A DNA stretch of 64,000 bases from Vibrio pelagius (GCF_024347575.1 NZ_AP025504.1:372001-436000), one strand, 5' to 3'; positions 10,674 to 20,474 are shown, counted from the first letter of the stretch. Notes: a model not told the origin generated them from the sequence alone. Numbers and translations: made by a program.

Positions 10674-11675
10674 ATGGCAACAATGAAAGACATCGCTAAA
10701 CTTGCCAAGGTTTCGACCTCTACCGTTAGCCATGTAATCAACAAATCTCGATTTGTCAGCGACGAAATTGCCGAACGCGTGAACAAGGCGGCCAAAGAGC
10801 TCAACTACGCGCCCTCAGCCCTCGCTCGCAGTCTAAAAATGAAGCAGACAAAAACGATCGGTATGTTGGTGACCACCTCAACGAACCCATTTTTCGGTGA
10901 AGTTGTAAAAGGCGTAGAGAGACGTTGTTACGAAAAAGGCTACAATCTTATACTTTGTAATACCGAGGGCGATAGTGAGCGCATGAAATCGTCTATCGAC
11001 ACCCTACTTCAAAAACGTGTCGATGGTTTAATGCTAATGTGCTCAACGCTAGAAGGCGAACATCTAGACGTGTTCGAGCGCTACCCAGAGCTGCCTGTCG
11101 TTGTCATGGATTGGGGTCCAATGCTGTTTGCAAGCGATAAAATCCAAGATAACTCCCATCAAGGGGGGTATATGGCTACCCAGCATCTTATTGATAACGG
11201 CCATACTGAGATTGGTTGTATTACAGGCCCTCTTCATCGTAACCAAGCCTCTTCACGTTACGAAGGCTTTAAGCAAGCCATGAGTGAAGCTAACCTCAAA
11301 GTGAACGCAGATTGGATTGTCGAATCTAACTTTGAGTGTGATGGTGGCTTTGATGCATTTCAGACGCTAAAAACCCGTGGAAGACTGCCAAGTGCTTTAT
11401 TTGTCTGCAACGATATGATGGCGATGGGCGTGATTCACGCTGCTGCACAAGATGGTTTACGTGTACCACAAGATCTTTCACTGATCGGCTACGATGATAT
11501 CCACTTATCGAAATACATGACCCCAGCATTAACGACCATCCATCAGCCAAAACATCGACTAGGTAAAGCGGCTGTTGATACTCTATTGAGCCGTTTGGAG
11601 TCTCCAGACGTGTATCCTCAAGTGGTAGAATTGGAGCCTACTCTAGTAGAAAGAAGCAGTGTTTTGGCGCTATAA
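10674..11675 (+). CDS. rbsR: Ribose operon repressor RbsR (LacI family)
   Basis: DNA-binding repressor released by ribose. 333 aa: helix-turn-helix at residues 1-50 (ATMKDIAKLAKVSTSTVSHVINKSR, then the hinge helix ALARSLKMKQTKTIG) and a periplasmic-binding-like sugar domain. The ATG at 10674 is preceded by AAGGAATT and fits the family start; the ATG at 10644 lacks a site. It has a 130-nt upstream gap, so it may have its own promoter as well as read-through from rbsK. It probably binds the two palindromes before rbsD. A terminator follows. Confidence 0.93.
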   Translation: MATMKDIAKLAKVSTSTVSHVINKSRFVSDEIAERVNKAAKELNYAPSALARSLKMKQTKTIGMLVTTSTNPFFGEVVKGVERRCYEKGYNLILCNTEGDSERMKSSIDTLLQKRVDGLMLMCSTLEGEHLDVFERYPELPVVVMDWGPMLFASDKIQDNSHQGGYMATQHLIDNGHTEIGCITGPLHRNQASSRYEGFKQAMSEANLKVNADWIVESNFECDGGFDAFQTLKTRGRLPSALFVCNDMMAMGVIHAAAQDGLRVPQDLSLIGYDDIHLSKYMTPALTTIHQPKHRLGKAAVDTLLSRLESPDVYPQVVELEPTLVERSSVLAL

Positions 11676-11695
11676 ACTGACCAGTTAACACTATT

Positions 11696-11721
11696 GAGAG
11701 CACACACTTGTGCTCTCTTTT
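11696..11721 (+). terminator. Rho-independent terminator of rbsR
   Basis: Stem GAGAGCACA / TGTGCTCTC with a short loop followed by TTTT, 20 nt after the rbsR stop. Confidence 0.85.
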
Positions 11722-11967
11722 GCACGAATCGTTATCTCTTCACCTCTTTAAAGCACACAGTTAAACAGCGCAGCAAAGTGTCTCGTTTAACTCAAAAATT
11801 AACGCCTTACCTATAGTCGAATAGAATATCTTGTGTCATCTAAAGTTGGATTTCCAGAAATAGACTGAAACTGCACGATAACCACAATATGCACCATTAC
11901 ACCTAAACTTTTTGCTTTTCTCTACTACACTAGTTGAATATAGCAACCGGCTTAAGGTACTGTTTTC

Positions 11968-14442
11968 ATGTTTGCAACATGGTTCGATAACATATCCCTG
12001 CAAAAGAAACTTTTCGTCAGTTTCTGTATTCCTATTGTGTTCATGCTGCTTGTTTCTCTCTCCGTGTATGAAAACACTCAATCAATGGTAAAAGACAGCC
12101 ATTGGGTGGTTCATACGCATAAAGCAGTCGCACGAGCCCAAGAGTTACTGAACCTCGTCGTCGATATGGAAACCGGGCAAAGAGGCTACCTTATCACCGG
12201 CGATGCCGACTTCCTTGAGCCATACCATCTCGCCTTGGCGGTGTGGAAAGACAAAGTTACTACACTCGCCAAACAAGTCGACGATAATCCCTCTCAAGTT
12301 GAGCGCTTGCACAAAATTGACGCCCTACTTGAAAGATGGTTAAAAGAATCTGGCGCGCGAGAAATAGTCCAGCAGCAACATGCTGACCGCAGCGAAACAT
12401 CTATGTCGAGCGTCACCAAATTTGCACAAGAGAAAACAAGCAAAACCATTATCGACGAAATACGAAATGAGATGAATCAGTTCATCGCAATTGAAAATGA
12501 ACTCATTGATATCCGCGTGGTTAAGTCCGATAACAGTGCGACAAGAACAACACATGTTCTGATTGGAGGCGCACTCTTAACCATATTTGTATCACTGGTT
12601 GTCGCCGTTGGGTCATCGAGTCGAATCAGAAAACGCATTACATTTCTGCTAGAAGCAACACAACAAGTCTCTGAAGGACATCTAAGTAAAGGAGCAAACA
12701 CACTTAATACAAACGTTAACCTACAAGGAAAAGATGAGATTGCGCAGCTCACACATGGCTTTCGGAAAATGACGGACAACTTGGTTAAAAATGAGCAAGA
12801 CATGCGCTCTTACAATGAAGCATTAATAGAAGAGAGAAAAAAAGCTGAGGCTGCAGTCAAAACCAAGAGTGAGTTTCTCTCAACGATGAGTCATGAGATT
12901 AGGACCCCAATGAATGGTGTACTCGGTATATCACAAATTATCGCGTCTCAGACTAAAGAGCCTGCAACCCAAGAGAACATAAATATCATCTTAGACTCTG
13001 GGCAACATCTGATGACCATTCTCAATGACATCCTGGATTTTTCGAAGGCAGAAGAGAACAAGCTGGAACTAGAAGTTGCACCGTTTTGCTTTAATCAAGT
13101 GCTGCAACCGGTCTGCAGTGCGCTACAACCGATGGCGGATGAAAAAGCGATTCGCTTGTTAACCGAAAACGAGATCCCTCACCATATTGAATTACTTGGT
13201 GACTGTGCCCGCTTGCGTCAGATCTTGTTCAACCTAGGCGGCAATGCAACCAAATTCACCAATGATGGCCATGTACTTATCAAAGCAGATTTGGATAAAG
13301 CAACGTCGGAACTAATACTGACGGTAACAGACACCGGTATCGGTATTCCAGAAGAGAAGCACGCACATATCTTCAACTCCTTTGAGCAGGCAGATGCATC
13401 AACCACAAGGGAGTTTGGTGGAACAGGACTTGGCTTAGCCATTGTCAAAAACCTCGTTGACCTGATGTCAGGTGAAATACACCTCAACAGCGCCCCAGGC
13501 TTAGGCACGCGTTTCAAAATCACACTTCCGATTACTTGGCGAGAAAAAGAACTTGCTGATAACTCAAACACGCCAGATTCATTCACTTCTACAGACATAA
13601 TGCCATTGAACATTTTGTTGGTCGAAGACAACCGTGTAAATGCTATCGTTGCTAAAGGCTTCTGCGAGAACTATGGACACCAAGTTTCACTGGCCGAAAA
13701 TGGTGTTGTTGCAATAAATCTCTTAAAATCAGAGCGTTTTGATCTCGTGTTAATGGATAACCATATGCCTGAAATGAATGGCATAGAAGCGACTCGTTAT
13801 ATCCGTGAAACCCTGGGGCTGAACATCCTAATCTTCGCTTACACTGCCGACGTATTTCGTGAAGCACATGATAGTTTCATTGAAGCCGGTGCTGATCACG
13901 TCTTAACCAAACCACTTCAGCAAGAGAGTTTCTTAGATGCCCTCCAACATTTCTCCTCTCGCTTAGGGAATCAGCCAAACGTGGTTAAAGGAGACAAAGC
14001 AACAGATAGTAGAGGCAGCAATGTCATTGAACTCCAACGAAAACCGATCGAGAAGTTAAGACTGACCGAAGAGGAGATCAGCCGATCTGAAATCATTCTG
14101 ATGTTGCAAGAAGACCACGAAGCACTCGCAACACTCATTGACTCTACGATAGCGGAGTTCGAAGAATCCATCGACCACCTCATTGATTTTTACATGGCCA
14201 AAGAGCTGCGTTCATTACAAAAAGCACTCCACTCAATCAAAGGCATGTCTCTCAATTTGGGGCTCAATACGCTGTCAAAACAAGCTTTAGATTTGGAAAC
14301 TCAGGTCAAACATCATAAACTTCCAGAGATTGAGCCATTACAAAAACTCATCAACCGACTGCTTGTTAATATCCATCAGGCACAAAGAATGAAAACAGCG
14401 CATCCAAGCACAGAGACGAGTCAGATAAAACGCTCGCAATAG
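11968..14442 (+). CDS. CHASE3-type hybrid sensor histidine kinase with REC and Hpt domains
   Basis: Inner-membrane phosphorelay sensor of unknown signal, 824 aa. Order: transmembrane helix 1 (about 14-36); periplasmic CHASE3 domain (about 37-180, with VDMETGQRGYLITGD); transmembrane helix 2 (about 190-215); HAMP; HisKA with the phospho-accepting His in SHEIRTPMNGVLG (H309); HATPase with NLGGNATKFT, DTGIGIP and GTGLGLAI; a receiver domain (ILLVEDN...LVLMDNHMPEMNG, Asp 597); and a C-terminal Hpt domain (LHSIKGMSLNLG, H755). All phosphorelay residues are present, so signal could pass His-Asp-His to an external response regulator. No regulator gene adjoins it. Monocistronic. Confidence 0.88.
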   Translation: MFATWFDNISLQKKLFVSFCIPIVFMLLVSLSVYENTQSMVKDSHWVVHTHKAVARAQELLNLVVDMETGQRGYLITGDADFLEPYHLALAVWKDKVTTLAKQVDDNPSQVERLHKIDALLERWLKESGAREIVQQQHADRSETSMSSVTKFAQEKTSKTIIDEIRNEMNQFIAIENELIDIRVVKSDNSATRTTHVLIGGALLTIFVSLVVAVGSSSRIRKRITFLLEATQQVSEGHLSKGANTLNTNVNLQGKDEIAQLTHGFRKMTDNLVKNEQDMRSYNEALIEERKKAEAAVKTKSEFLSTMSHEIRTPMNGVLGISQIIASQTKEPATQENINIILDSGQHLMTILNDILDFSKAEENKLELEVAPFCFNQVLQPVCSALQPMADEKAIRLLTENEIPHHIELLGDCARLRQILFNLGGNATKFTNDGHVLIKADLDKATSELILTVTDTGIGIPEEKHAHIFNSFEQADASTTREFGGTGLGLAIVKNLVDLMSGEIHLNSAPGLGTRFKITLPITWREKELADNSNTPDSFTSTDIMPLNILLVEDNRVNAIVAKGFCENYGHQVSLAENGVVAINLLKSERFDLVLMDNHMPEMNGIEATRYIRETLGLNILIFAYTADVFREAHDSFIEAGADHVLTKPLQQESFLDALQHFSSRLGNQPNVVKGDKATDSRGSNVIELQRKPIEKLRLTEEEISRSEIILMLQEDHEALATLIDSTIAEFEESIDHLIDFYMAKELRSLQKALHSIKGMSLNLGLNTLSKQALDLETQVKHHKLPEIEPLQKLINRLLVNIHQAQRMKTAHPSTETSQIKRSQ

Positions 14443-14543
14443 TGACCAGCAATTGAGCGGTAAACCGTTAGATAGCTATGGTCAACCTTGGCTCAACCTT
14501 GCTAAGCTTGAAGGCATAAATAACCTTTACTCCCACTCCTCAC

Positions 14544-15467
14544 TTAAACGAAGTGCTTTTCCCAGCTTGGAGGAGTGCCGATGATCTCTTGAACAATCTC
14601 AATAAAGGCCAGCACAAGTGGCGACTGCTTTCGATGAGTATACATTGCGTAGATGTCACCAAAGGATGGAATTCTGCGTTCTGGCAACAACTGAACCAAA
14701 CCTTGCTCAGCCAAACCTTCACTCAGCATAAACTGACCTATTTGGGCAAACCCAAGTGAGGCTTTGACACTTTCGACAATCAACTCAGGTTCATTCACTC
14801 GATAGTTACCTGTGAGGGCATACGTTTCAAGCTCTCCTGTGTTGTCCTCGGGATAGAACTGCACTTTGTCCGCGACAAAGCCCGAATGTGAGTAAATTAT
14901 GCTGGGTAGCATCGTCAACTCTTCCGGGCAACGTGGCATACCGTGTTTATCAATAAACGCTTCTGAGGCAACTATCGCTGTTTTATTTTCGGCAAGTCTC
15001 TTAGCAATCATTGACGAATCTCTCATCGGGCCAATACGAAAAACAATATCAAACCCCTCGCCCACCAGATCAACACGACTATCATCTAATATCAGTTCGA
15101 TCGATGCTCTTGGGTAACGAGTCAAAAACTCCTCAACCGCCTTTTGCAAAAATCGTCGACCAAACAAAGTCGTGCTAGAGATACGAAGGTTGCCAATGGG
15201 TTCCTTGTAAAAACACGCCGCGATCTTTTCTGTCTCTTCAAGTAAATCACTCACTTTAACCGCTTGTTCAACGATTTGCTTTCCTACATGAGTCAACGAA
15301 AGTGAGCGCGTGGTGCGATTGATCAACCTTACTCCCAAGTGCTCCTCTAGTTGTTTAACCTGCTTTGATAAAACAGAGCGATCAACGTTCAGTCTATCTG
15401 CAGCTTTGGCAAAAGAGCCAGCTTTCGAAACCTCGAGAAGCAGTTCTAATCGTGTTGCTAAATCCAT
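14544..15467 (-). CDS. LysR-family transcriptional regulator (paralogue A)
   Basis: Transcription factor of the LysR (LTTR) family, 307 aa. N-terminal winged helix at residues 1-60 (MDLATRLELLLEVSKAGSFA, then DRSVLSKQVKQLEEHLGVRL) and a periplasmic-binding-like effector domain from about 90. The Asp-Arg-Ser in the recognition helix is typical of the CrgA/AaeR-like branch. It is a clear paralogue of the divergent gene at 15983-16903: the two align along their length, including TTRSLSLTHVG versus STRSLSLTNAG and GFDIVFRIGPMRDSSMI versus GYDVVFRIGPIRESNMI. The effector is unknown. Confidence 0.88.
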   Translation of the reverse strand: MDLATRLELLLEVSKAGSFAKAADRLNVDRSVLSKQVKQLEEHLGVRLINRTTRSLSLTHVGKQIVEQAVKVSDLLEETEKIAACFYKEPIGNLRISSTTLFGRRFLQKAVEEFLTRYPRASIELILDDSRVDLVGEGFDIVFRIGPMRDSSMIAKRLAENKTAIVASEAFIDKHGMPRCPEELTMLPSIIYSHSGFVADKVQFYPEDNTGELETYALTGNYRVNEPELIVESVKASLGFAQIGQFMLSEGLAEQGLVQLLPERRIPSFGDIYAMYTHRKQSPLVLAFIEIVQEIIGTPPSWEKHFV

Positions 15468-15982
15468 ATTGTTCCAAACTTTAATGCCTGTGGTTAAAGA
15501 ACCGAACAGACAGCATATTTAATAAAATTGTTAGTGATACTTGGCACTGTTTTAAGTCAAACAACGATGAGTGATCACACACTTATCTTCAAGATTAACG
15601 CAGAAGACGGCGGTTCAAGGTTTTAAGTAATGCAACAAATACAACTACGCGTAAGAGACTCAAATTTCATAACGCCTCTAATTGAACACTAAGTAGTGCT
15701 AAATTTGCACGGATAGAGCGAAATTTTCACGGATAGAGAAACGCATAAACATTCACTTATGATGCATTTTGTCCGAGAAATTACCAACATACCTGCAAAC
15801 AGCCTTTTTGCGCGCTCTTCAAACAGTGTACAGGACAAATTACAGTATTGACTATCAAAACAACCACTGGTGCATAAAAGGCACTAGTGAAGTGCTAATA
15901 AAACCATAATTTCTGCGTATGGATTTTGTAAAATGCGCTCTCCATCACATCTAATTACAATAATACGACTAGGAGTGTGAGC
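15468..15982. other. Divergent regulatory region between two LysR paralogues
   Basis: 515 bases with no gene that I can support. It separates the two divergent LysR genes and so holds both promoters. It contains the tandem repeat at 15701-15738. Confidence 0.55.
15701..15738. repeat. Tandem direct repeat, 18 bp with 20-bp period
   Basis: AAATTTGCACGGATAGAG at 15701-15718 and AAATTTTCACGGATAGAG at 15721-15738 differ at one base. The 20-bp period puts both on the same face of the helix, as for a dimeric regulator. It may be a binding site for one of the flanking LysR proteins (inference). Confidence 0.6.
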
Positions 15983-16903
15983 ATGGACTTAGCGACTCAA
16001 CTGGAACTACTGCTTGATGTCTCTGAACACGGCACCTTTGCAAAGGCGGCCGACAGAAACCATATTGACCGTTCCGCACTATCAAAACAGATAAAAAAAT
16101 TAGAAGACAGCCTAGGGTTAAGACTGCTCAACCGCTCTACCCGATCGCTTTCACTCACCAATGCTGGTGAAGAGATGGTCCAGCAGGCGAAAAAGGTACG
16201 TGAGGTACTGAGTGAGACTAGAAAGCTTGCAGACACTTTTCATGCCGAGCCGCGTGGTCACCTAAAGATCTCGAGCGCTTCGTTCTTTGGTCGTACATAC
16301 TTAAAAAAGGCGATCAAAAGCTTCATGCGTAAATATCCCCACATTACCGTCGAAGTTTTCCTTTCTGATCATAAAGTTGACGTGATCAGCGAAGGTTACG
16401 ATGTGGTGTTTCGCATCGGACCTATTCGCGAATCAAACATGATTGTACGTAAGCTCGCGACCAATAAATTGGCCATCATTGCCTCAGAAGATTTCTTAGC
16501 AAGACACGGCACTCCACAAACACCAGAAGATCTGATAAAGCTACCCGCCGTGATTTATTCAAGTGAATCTTTCGTGTTAGACAAAATTAGAATTATTGAT
16601 GACGAGCAGACTGGTGAAATCAAAACTTTCAACATGAATGCCAAGTACAAGGTAAACGAAACTGACTTGATTATGGATGCCGTTCAAGACGGTCTTGGCT
16701 ACGCTGTCATTGGCCAGTTCATGCTACAGGAAAGCATAGAAAAACAAGGCCTTGTACAGCTTCTACCTGAGTACAAACTCTCAACACACAGCGACATTTT
16801 TGCTATGTACTCACATCGTAATCAGCAACCTTTAGCCAAGTTGTTCATTGACACAATACAGAGAGAAATTGGCACTACACCGGTTTGGGAAACCTACTTG
16901 TAA
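15983..16903 (+). CDS. LysR-family transcriptional regulator (paralogue B)
   Basis: 306-aa LysR regulator with an N-terminal winged helix (MDLATQLELLLDVSEHGTFA, DRSALSKQIKKLEDSLGLRL) and an effector-binding domain. The ATG at 15983 is preceded by AGGAG; an in-frame GTG two codons earlier is less likely. It resembles the divergent gene at 14544-15467 throughout, which suggests duplication followed by inversion, or retention of a divergent pair. No adjacent metabolic operon shows the target; the next gene is a membrane protein 49 nt downstream on the same strand and could be co-transcribed. Confidence 0.88.
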   Translation: MDLATQLELLLDVSEHGTFAKAADRNHIDRSALSKQIKKLEDSLGLRLLNRSTRSLSLTNAGEEMVQQAKKVREVLSETRKLADTFHAEPRGHLKISSASFFGRTYLKKAIKSFMRKYPHITVEVFLSDHKVDVISEGYDVVFRIGPIRESNMIVRKLATNKLAIIASEDFLARHGTPQTPEDLIKLPAVIYSSESFVLDKIRIIDDEQTGEIKTFNMNAKYKVNETDLIMDAVQDGLGYAVIGQFMLQESIEKQGLVQLLPEYKLSTHSDIFAMYSHRNQQPLAKLFIDTIQREIGTTPVWETYL

Positions 16904-16952
16904 TAAGACTCTCATTTTGCTCTATCGTTTGACTATTTTCTGGATTTACTCA

Positions 16953-17564
16953 ATGCAATACATCAGCCCAATTTGTGACGAGCGACGCGGCGACCGCGTC
17001 TTTGATACATTCATTATTTTACATAGCTTCGTACTCACATTAGTCGTCGCTTACATTAGTATTCACTTTGACTCTCACACCAAAGAGAGCTCTGTGCTTG
17101 AGATTAGTCAAGTTGCTATCCTTTTAGGCACCGCGCTAATCAGCTACGTCAAAGCTCAAGAACGTCATGAATTTTCATCGATATTGAAAATTCATGCTCT
17201 GCTCATGTTACTACTCGTCTCGAGAGAGCTTGACCAAATATTTGAGCTATTCCTATTTCATGGCTTTTGGAAGGTTCCCGCTGGTGCTATCGTGGCAACA
17301 ATCGTCTGTCAAATGCTCTCCCACCGAAAAAGCGTTATTGTTGCAGTAAAACGGTTTACAGCAACAGACAGTTTCCTTGTTTGGATAATCGGGGTTTTTA
17401 TGTTCCTTATATTTTCACGCATTGCCGGGTACAAAGGTTTCTGGATGGATTTTTTAGGTGATGGTTACAACAGAGATATAAAAACATTGGTTGAAGAGGG
17501 GCTAGAGTTCTTCGGTTATTCTTTCCTTTTCTCTAGCATGATATTACTTAGAGAAAAAAGCTAA
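16953..17564 (+). CDS. Multi-pass membrane protein of unknown function
   Basis: 203 aa and not recognised. The start chosen is the ATG at 16953 (MQYISPICDERRGDRVFD), just before a run of about six hydrophobic segments (for example FIILHSFVLTLVVAYIS, VAILLGTALISYV, LLMLLLVSREL, FLVWIIGVFMFLIF, FFGYSFLFSSMILL). Segments are short, separated by charged loops (KAQERHE, EDRVFD-like), so it is an inner-membrane protein. It follows LysR paralogue B by 49 nt and may be in its operon. Ribosome site is weak. Confidence 0.6.
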   Translation: MQYISPICDERRGDRVFDTFIILHSFVLTLVVAYISIHFDSHTKESSVLEISQVAILLGTALISYVKAQERHEFSSILKIHALLMLLLVSRELDQIFELFLFHGFWKVPAGAIVATIVCQMLSHRKSVIVAVKRFTATDSFLVWIIGVFMFLIFSRIAGYKGFWMDFLGDGYNRDIKTLVEEGLEFFGYSFLFSSMILLREKS

Positions 17565-17776
17565 CCTCATTTATTATAACCAAGACGTAAATGTTCTTTA
17601 TAATCTAACTCGTATCATTTAGTGTCACTAGTCGACAAATAACAGAAAATAATAGTTTATTCCAATTTCTTATGTTTGTTATTTACCATAGTGAATTGAT
17701 AATTTCTCACTTTTAAATAACCTATGTGTATAGATAATTACTTCGACTTAAAACACAATGTAGTGGTAATTAAAAT

Positions 17777-18742
17777 ATGGATAAGAAAATTATTTCTCTG
17801 GCGATTGGTGCCGCAATCTTTGGCTCTGCAGTTAATGCAGCTCAGGTTTATTCGGATTCAGAAACTGAGCTGAATATTCACGGTAGAGCTCAAGGTGCAT
17901 ACTATTTTTCTAGCGACAAGGATATCGACGGAGACCAAAGCTACATCCGTGTTGGCCTAGACGGAAAATCCCAAATCAATGATGACCTATACGCATTCGG
18001 TTTGTACGAACTGCAATTCAAATCTAACAGCGATGCGAATAACGATGATGAGTTCGACGTACGTAAAGGATACGTAGGTGTGGGCTCTGAATTCTGGGCT
18101 GTAAGCTACGGTCGCCAGTTTGGCGCAGTAACACTAGTATCTGATTACACAGATATTTTCCCAGAGTTTGGTAACGAAGCTGCAGGCGTAAGCCCAGACT
18201 TATTTGGTACAGGCCGTTCAGATTCAGTATTTAAAGCAACGGGCTCTTACGACGCTCTTAATGTACATGTAAGCTACCAAGGCGAAAATGATCAAGTATC
18301 AACTGATGCCTCTTCATACGGCATTGCAGCAGACTACGCACTGCCATTCGGCGTAAAAGTAGCGCTGGGCTACAACGAAGGTGAAGGCACTGCTGCTGGT
18401 GCGGATTCTGAGCTTCTGATAGCAGCAGTTTCATACACCTATGAAGATCTGTATGCTGCAGTTCTGTTCAGCGATGGCGAAAACTGGGAAAAAGACGGTA
18501 CAGATAACGGTGTTGACTACGAAGGTATTGAAGCAGTCGTTACATATCAAGTGACTGAAGAGCTTAATGCTCTCATCGGTTACAACAAGCTAGAGAAAGA
18601 CGATGTAGAGTCAGTTGATTACTACTCACTAGGTGGTGAATACAACCTAACTCCTAACTTCAAAACACTAGCTGAATACAAGATCACCGACGTAAATGGT
18701 GAGGATGATATTTTATCGTTGGCACTTCGCTACTCGTTCTAA
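17777..18742 (+). CDS. Outer-membrane porin (Gram-negative general porin type)
   Basis: Trimeric beta-barrel porin for passive entry of small solutes, 321 aa. Signal peptide MDKKIISLAIGAAIFGSAVNA, cleaved before AQVYSD. Mature features: ELNIHGRAQGAYYFS, alternating beta strands, an acidic constriction-loop region (GNEAAGVSPDLFG) and a C-terminal aromatic residue (LALRYSF), which is the outer-membrane insertion signal. Strongly acidic, as in marine vibrios. Related to OmpU/OmpC-type porins but I would not assign a symbol. A strong terminator follows. Confidence 0.9.
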   Translation: MDKKIISLAIGAAIFGSAVNAAQVYSDSETELNIHGRAQGAYYFSSDKDIDGDQSYIRVGLDGKSQINDDLYAFGLYELQFKSNSDANNDDEFDVRKGYVGVGSEFWAVSYGRQFGAVTLVSDYTDIFPEFGNEAAGVSPDLFGTGRSDSVFKATGSYDALNVHVSYQGENDQVSTDASSYGIAADYALPFGVKVALGYNEGEGTAAGADSELLIAAVSYTYEDLYAAVLFSDGENWEKDGTDNGVDYEGIEAVVTYQVTEELNALIGYNKLEKDDVESVDYYSLGGEYNLTPNFKTLAEYKITDVNGEDDILSLALRYSF

Positions 18743-18758
18743 TATCGTATGAATATTC

Positions 18759-18785
18759 AAAGCCCACTTATTGTGGGCTTTTTTG
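18759..18785 (+). terminator. Terminator of the porin gene
   Basis: AAAGCCCAC / GTGGGCTTT stem with a TTATT loop and a run of T, 17 nt after the stop. Confidence 0.92.
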
Positions 18786-18839
18786 TATCTATCAATAGTT
18801 TGATGCAATTATTACCACAAAGAATGGATATTTATTATC

Positions 18840-18953
18840 GAGACAAAAGTCTACATTTAAATTATCATGCCTCCGTTGACTTTCCCCACTGCCTTTGAAA
18901 GTTACTGATTAACTCCGAAATATTCGAGCAGCAATTTATGCTGCTCTTTTTTT
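18840..18953 (+). ncRNA. Candidate small RNA ending in an orphan terminator
   Basis: A perfect stem GAGCAGC / GCTGCTC with a seven-base loop and seven T residues at 18926-18953 has no gene in front of it: the porin already ends with its own terminator at 18785. The roughly 110 bases before it include a C-rich unpaired stretch (TTTCCCCACTGCC) of the type used for base pairing. The 5' end is a guess. I do not recognise a named Vibrio RNA. The remaining part of this 546-base gene-free interval holds the CRP site listed separately. Confidence 0.4.
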
Positions 18954-19197
18954 ATCCCAAAACCTCACCAAACCAACAATCAGTATTAACTTTCCAAAAA
19001 TCACGAACAAATAATTACAAAACAACCATGCATTCAAATCAATTACCACAAGGCAATTTCACCGTTTAATCGTTCACATGCGTACCATAAAATATATCAA
19101 AACACACCGTCGACATTAAACCCCCAACAGCACTTGGGGCGAAACGTAAAAACCCAAGTTTCGATTCGTGCATTTTTGACATCAGTGAAATGAGCTA

Positions 19198-19213
19198 TGT
19201 GATATTTATCACA
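19198..19213. promoter_or_regulatory. CRP-binding site upstream of the exported 110-aa protein
   Basis: TGTGATATTTATCACA is a perfect inverted match to the CRP consensus TGTGA-N6-TCACA. A plausible -10 (CATAAT, 19225-19230) follows, placing CRP near the -35 position, as in activation. A short hairpin (GAGGC / GCCTC) lies in the leader just before the ribosome site of the gene at 19289. Confidence 0.75.
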
Positions 19214-19288
19214 CTTATGATTTACATAATAATAGCGTTGTACCGAGGCAAAGCGCCTCAAGTAAACAAATTTTTTGAGGATTACATT

Positions 19289-19621
19289 ATGAAACGCATT
19301 ATTACTCTTGCTGCGACTCTAGCATTCACTTCAGCTTCTTTCGCTTCATCTTCTTGGGTTCAAGTTGATCGTGAAGCCAACCTGGATGTGGGTGTTTTTG
19401 CTACTCAAGAACAAGCTCAAAACGCTGCTGAAGAGTTTGCCACTTCACTAAACACAATGAACAATCAACAACTCAAAGCGGCGTTGCCAACGAATCAACA
19501 TCACTTTGTACGCAATGTTCGTCTAGGTGATTCAAGTGTGTCAGTAGAACAAATCGAAAGTGGTGAATATCAAGCAAGCCTGCACCAAGACTACGCTTTC
19601 ACTGCATTTGAACGTGATTAA
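19289..19621 (+). CDS. Small exported protein, DUF3316-like
   Basis: 110 aa. Signal peptide MKRIITLAATLAFTSASFAS, then a short mature part (SSWVQVDREANLDVGVFATQ) with helical middle and the motif NVRLGDSSVSVEQIESGEYQA. The layout resembles the Vibrio periplasmic family DUF3316, whose function is not known; I rate that assignment as moderate. The ATG at 19289 is preceded by TTTTTTGAGGATTACATT; the open frame upstream is not needed. A perfect CRP site about 80 bp upstream suggests carbon-source control. Confidence 0.7.
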   Translation: MKRIITLAATLAFTSASFASSSWVQVDREANLDVGVFATQEQAQNAAEEFATSLNTMNNQQLKAALPTNQHHFVRNVRLGDSSVSVEQIESGEYQASLHQDYAFTAFERD

Positions 19622-19685
19622 CCGAATCTCGAAGCGGGAAGCATCAATCTAAAAATAAACTGCCGCTCTCGTTTCAAAAATTGCC

Positions 19686-19737
19686 CTGTTATCGAAGATG
19701 TCTGCTTTGGACTTCTTCGATGACAGAAATTTTTTCC
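19686..19737 (+). terminator. Terminator after the exported 110-aa protein
   Basis: A 13-bp stem, CTGTTATCGAAGA pairing with TCTTCGATGACAG (one G-T pair), followed by AAATTTTTT. It also lies directly after the convergent GNAT gene and may serve both. Confidence 0.7.
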
Positions 19738-19746
19738 GATTGGCAG

Positions 19747-20217
19747 CTACAATTTGCCACGCATAATGTGTTGCGGACCCGCGGCTCCTCCAAGGTACAA
19801 CTCTCCGGTCTTTTCGAAACCAGCCTTCTCATAACAAGCAATCGCACCTGGGTTCTTCAGATTTACGGTTAAATAGATAAACTCAAATGATGAGGCATAG
19901 TGCTCTTTTAGATACGGAAACAGAGCTTTTACCGCACATGTACCTAGCCCCTTACCTTGCTGACTGCTATCTATTGCGAACGCTCTTAATCCAACTCCTG
20001 ATTCAGGACAGAACTCATAACTTTCACCATAAGCCGTATCCAGTTTAAAAAAGCCAACGACTTCGTTGTCTAGCTTAATAATATGCAGGTGAGTGGTCTC
20101 ACTAGCATCTTTTAAGAACTCTTCCGCAGTCCCTGCAAACTTAACTTGTTCTTCAGCTAACTTTACCTTCTTTACCGACTCAATTTGCGCTTGCGCTAGT
20201 CGCTCGATAGTAACCAT
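19747..20217 (-). CDS. GNAT-family N-acetyltransferase
   Basis: Acetyl-CoA-dependent acyltransferase of unknown substrate, 156 aa. The GNAT acetyl-CoA loop is visible as LRAFAIDSSQQGKGLGTCAVKALF (Q/R-x-x-G-x-G/A), and the C-terminal YLTVNLKNPGAIACYEKAGFEKTGE is the usual motif B ending. ATG at 20217 is the family-like start (MVTIERL). Convergent with the gene at 19289. Confidence 0.85.
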   Translation of the reverse strand: MVTIERLAQAQIESVKKVKLAEEQVKFAGTAEEFLKDASETTHLHIIKLDNEVVGFFKLDTAYGESYEFCPESGVGLRAFAIDSSQQGKGLGTCAVKALFPYLKEHYASSFEFIYLTVNLKNPGAIACYEKAGFEKTGELYLGGAAGPQHIMRGKL

Positions 20218-20474
20218 ATCTATTTGATTCCCCTATTCATAGTGAACATGTTTCTACGTCGACCTGTTCTATATTGTCTTTTTTATCAACTAAACGTCTC
20301 TGTTAGACACAAAATCAACACACAATAGAAAACCAATCACATTGCCACATGTAACATATGCAATATATAACAATTTTGTGACTGTTTATTAATGATTACC
20401 GTAGCATATTGGTAACCAAATCAAAGGTTATAACTCATTGCATAACCGGATATATATAGAACAGAGGAAACTTA

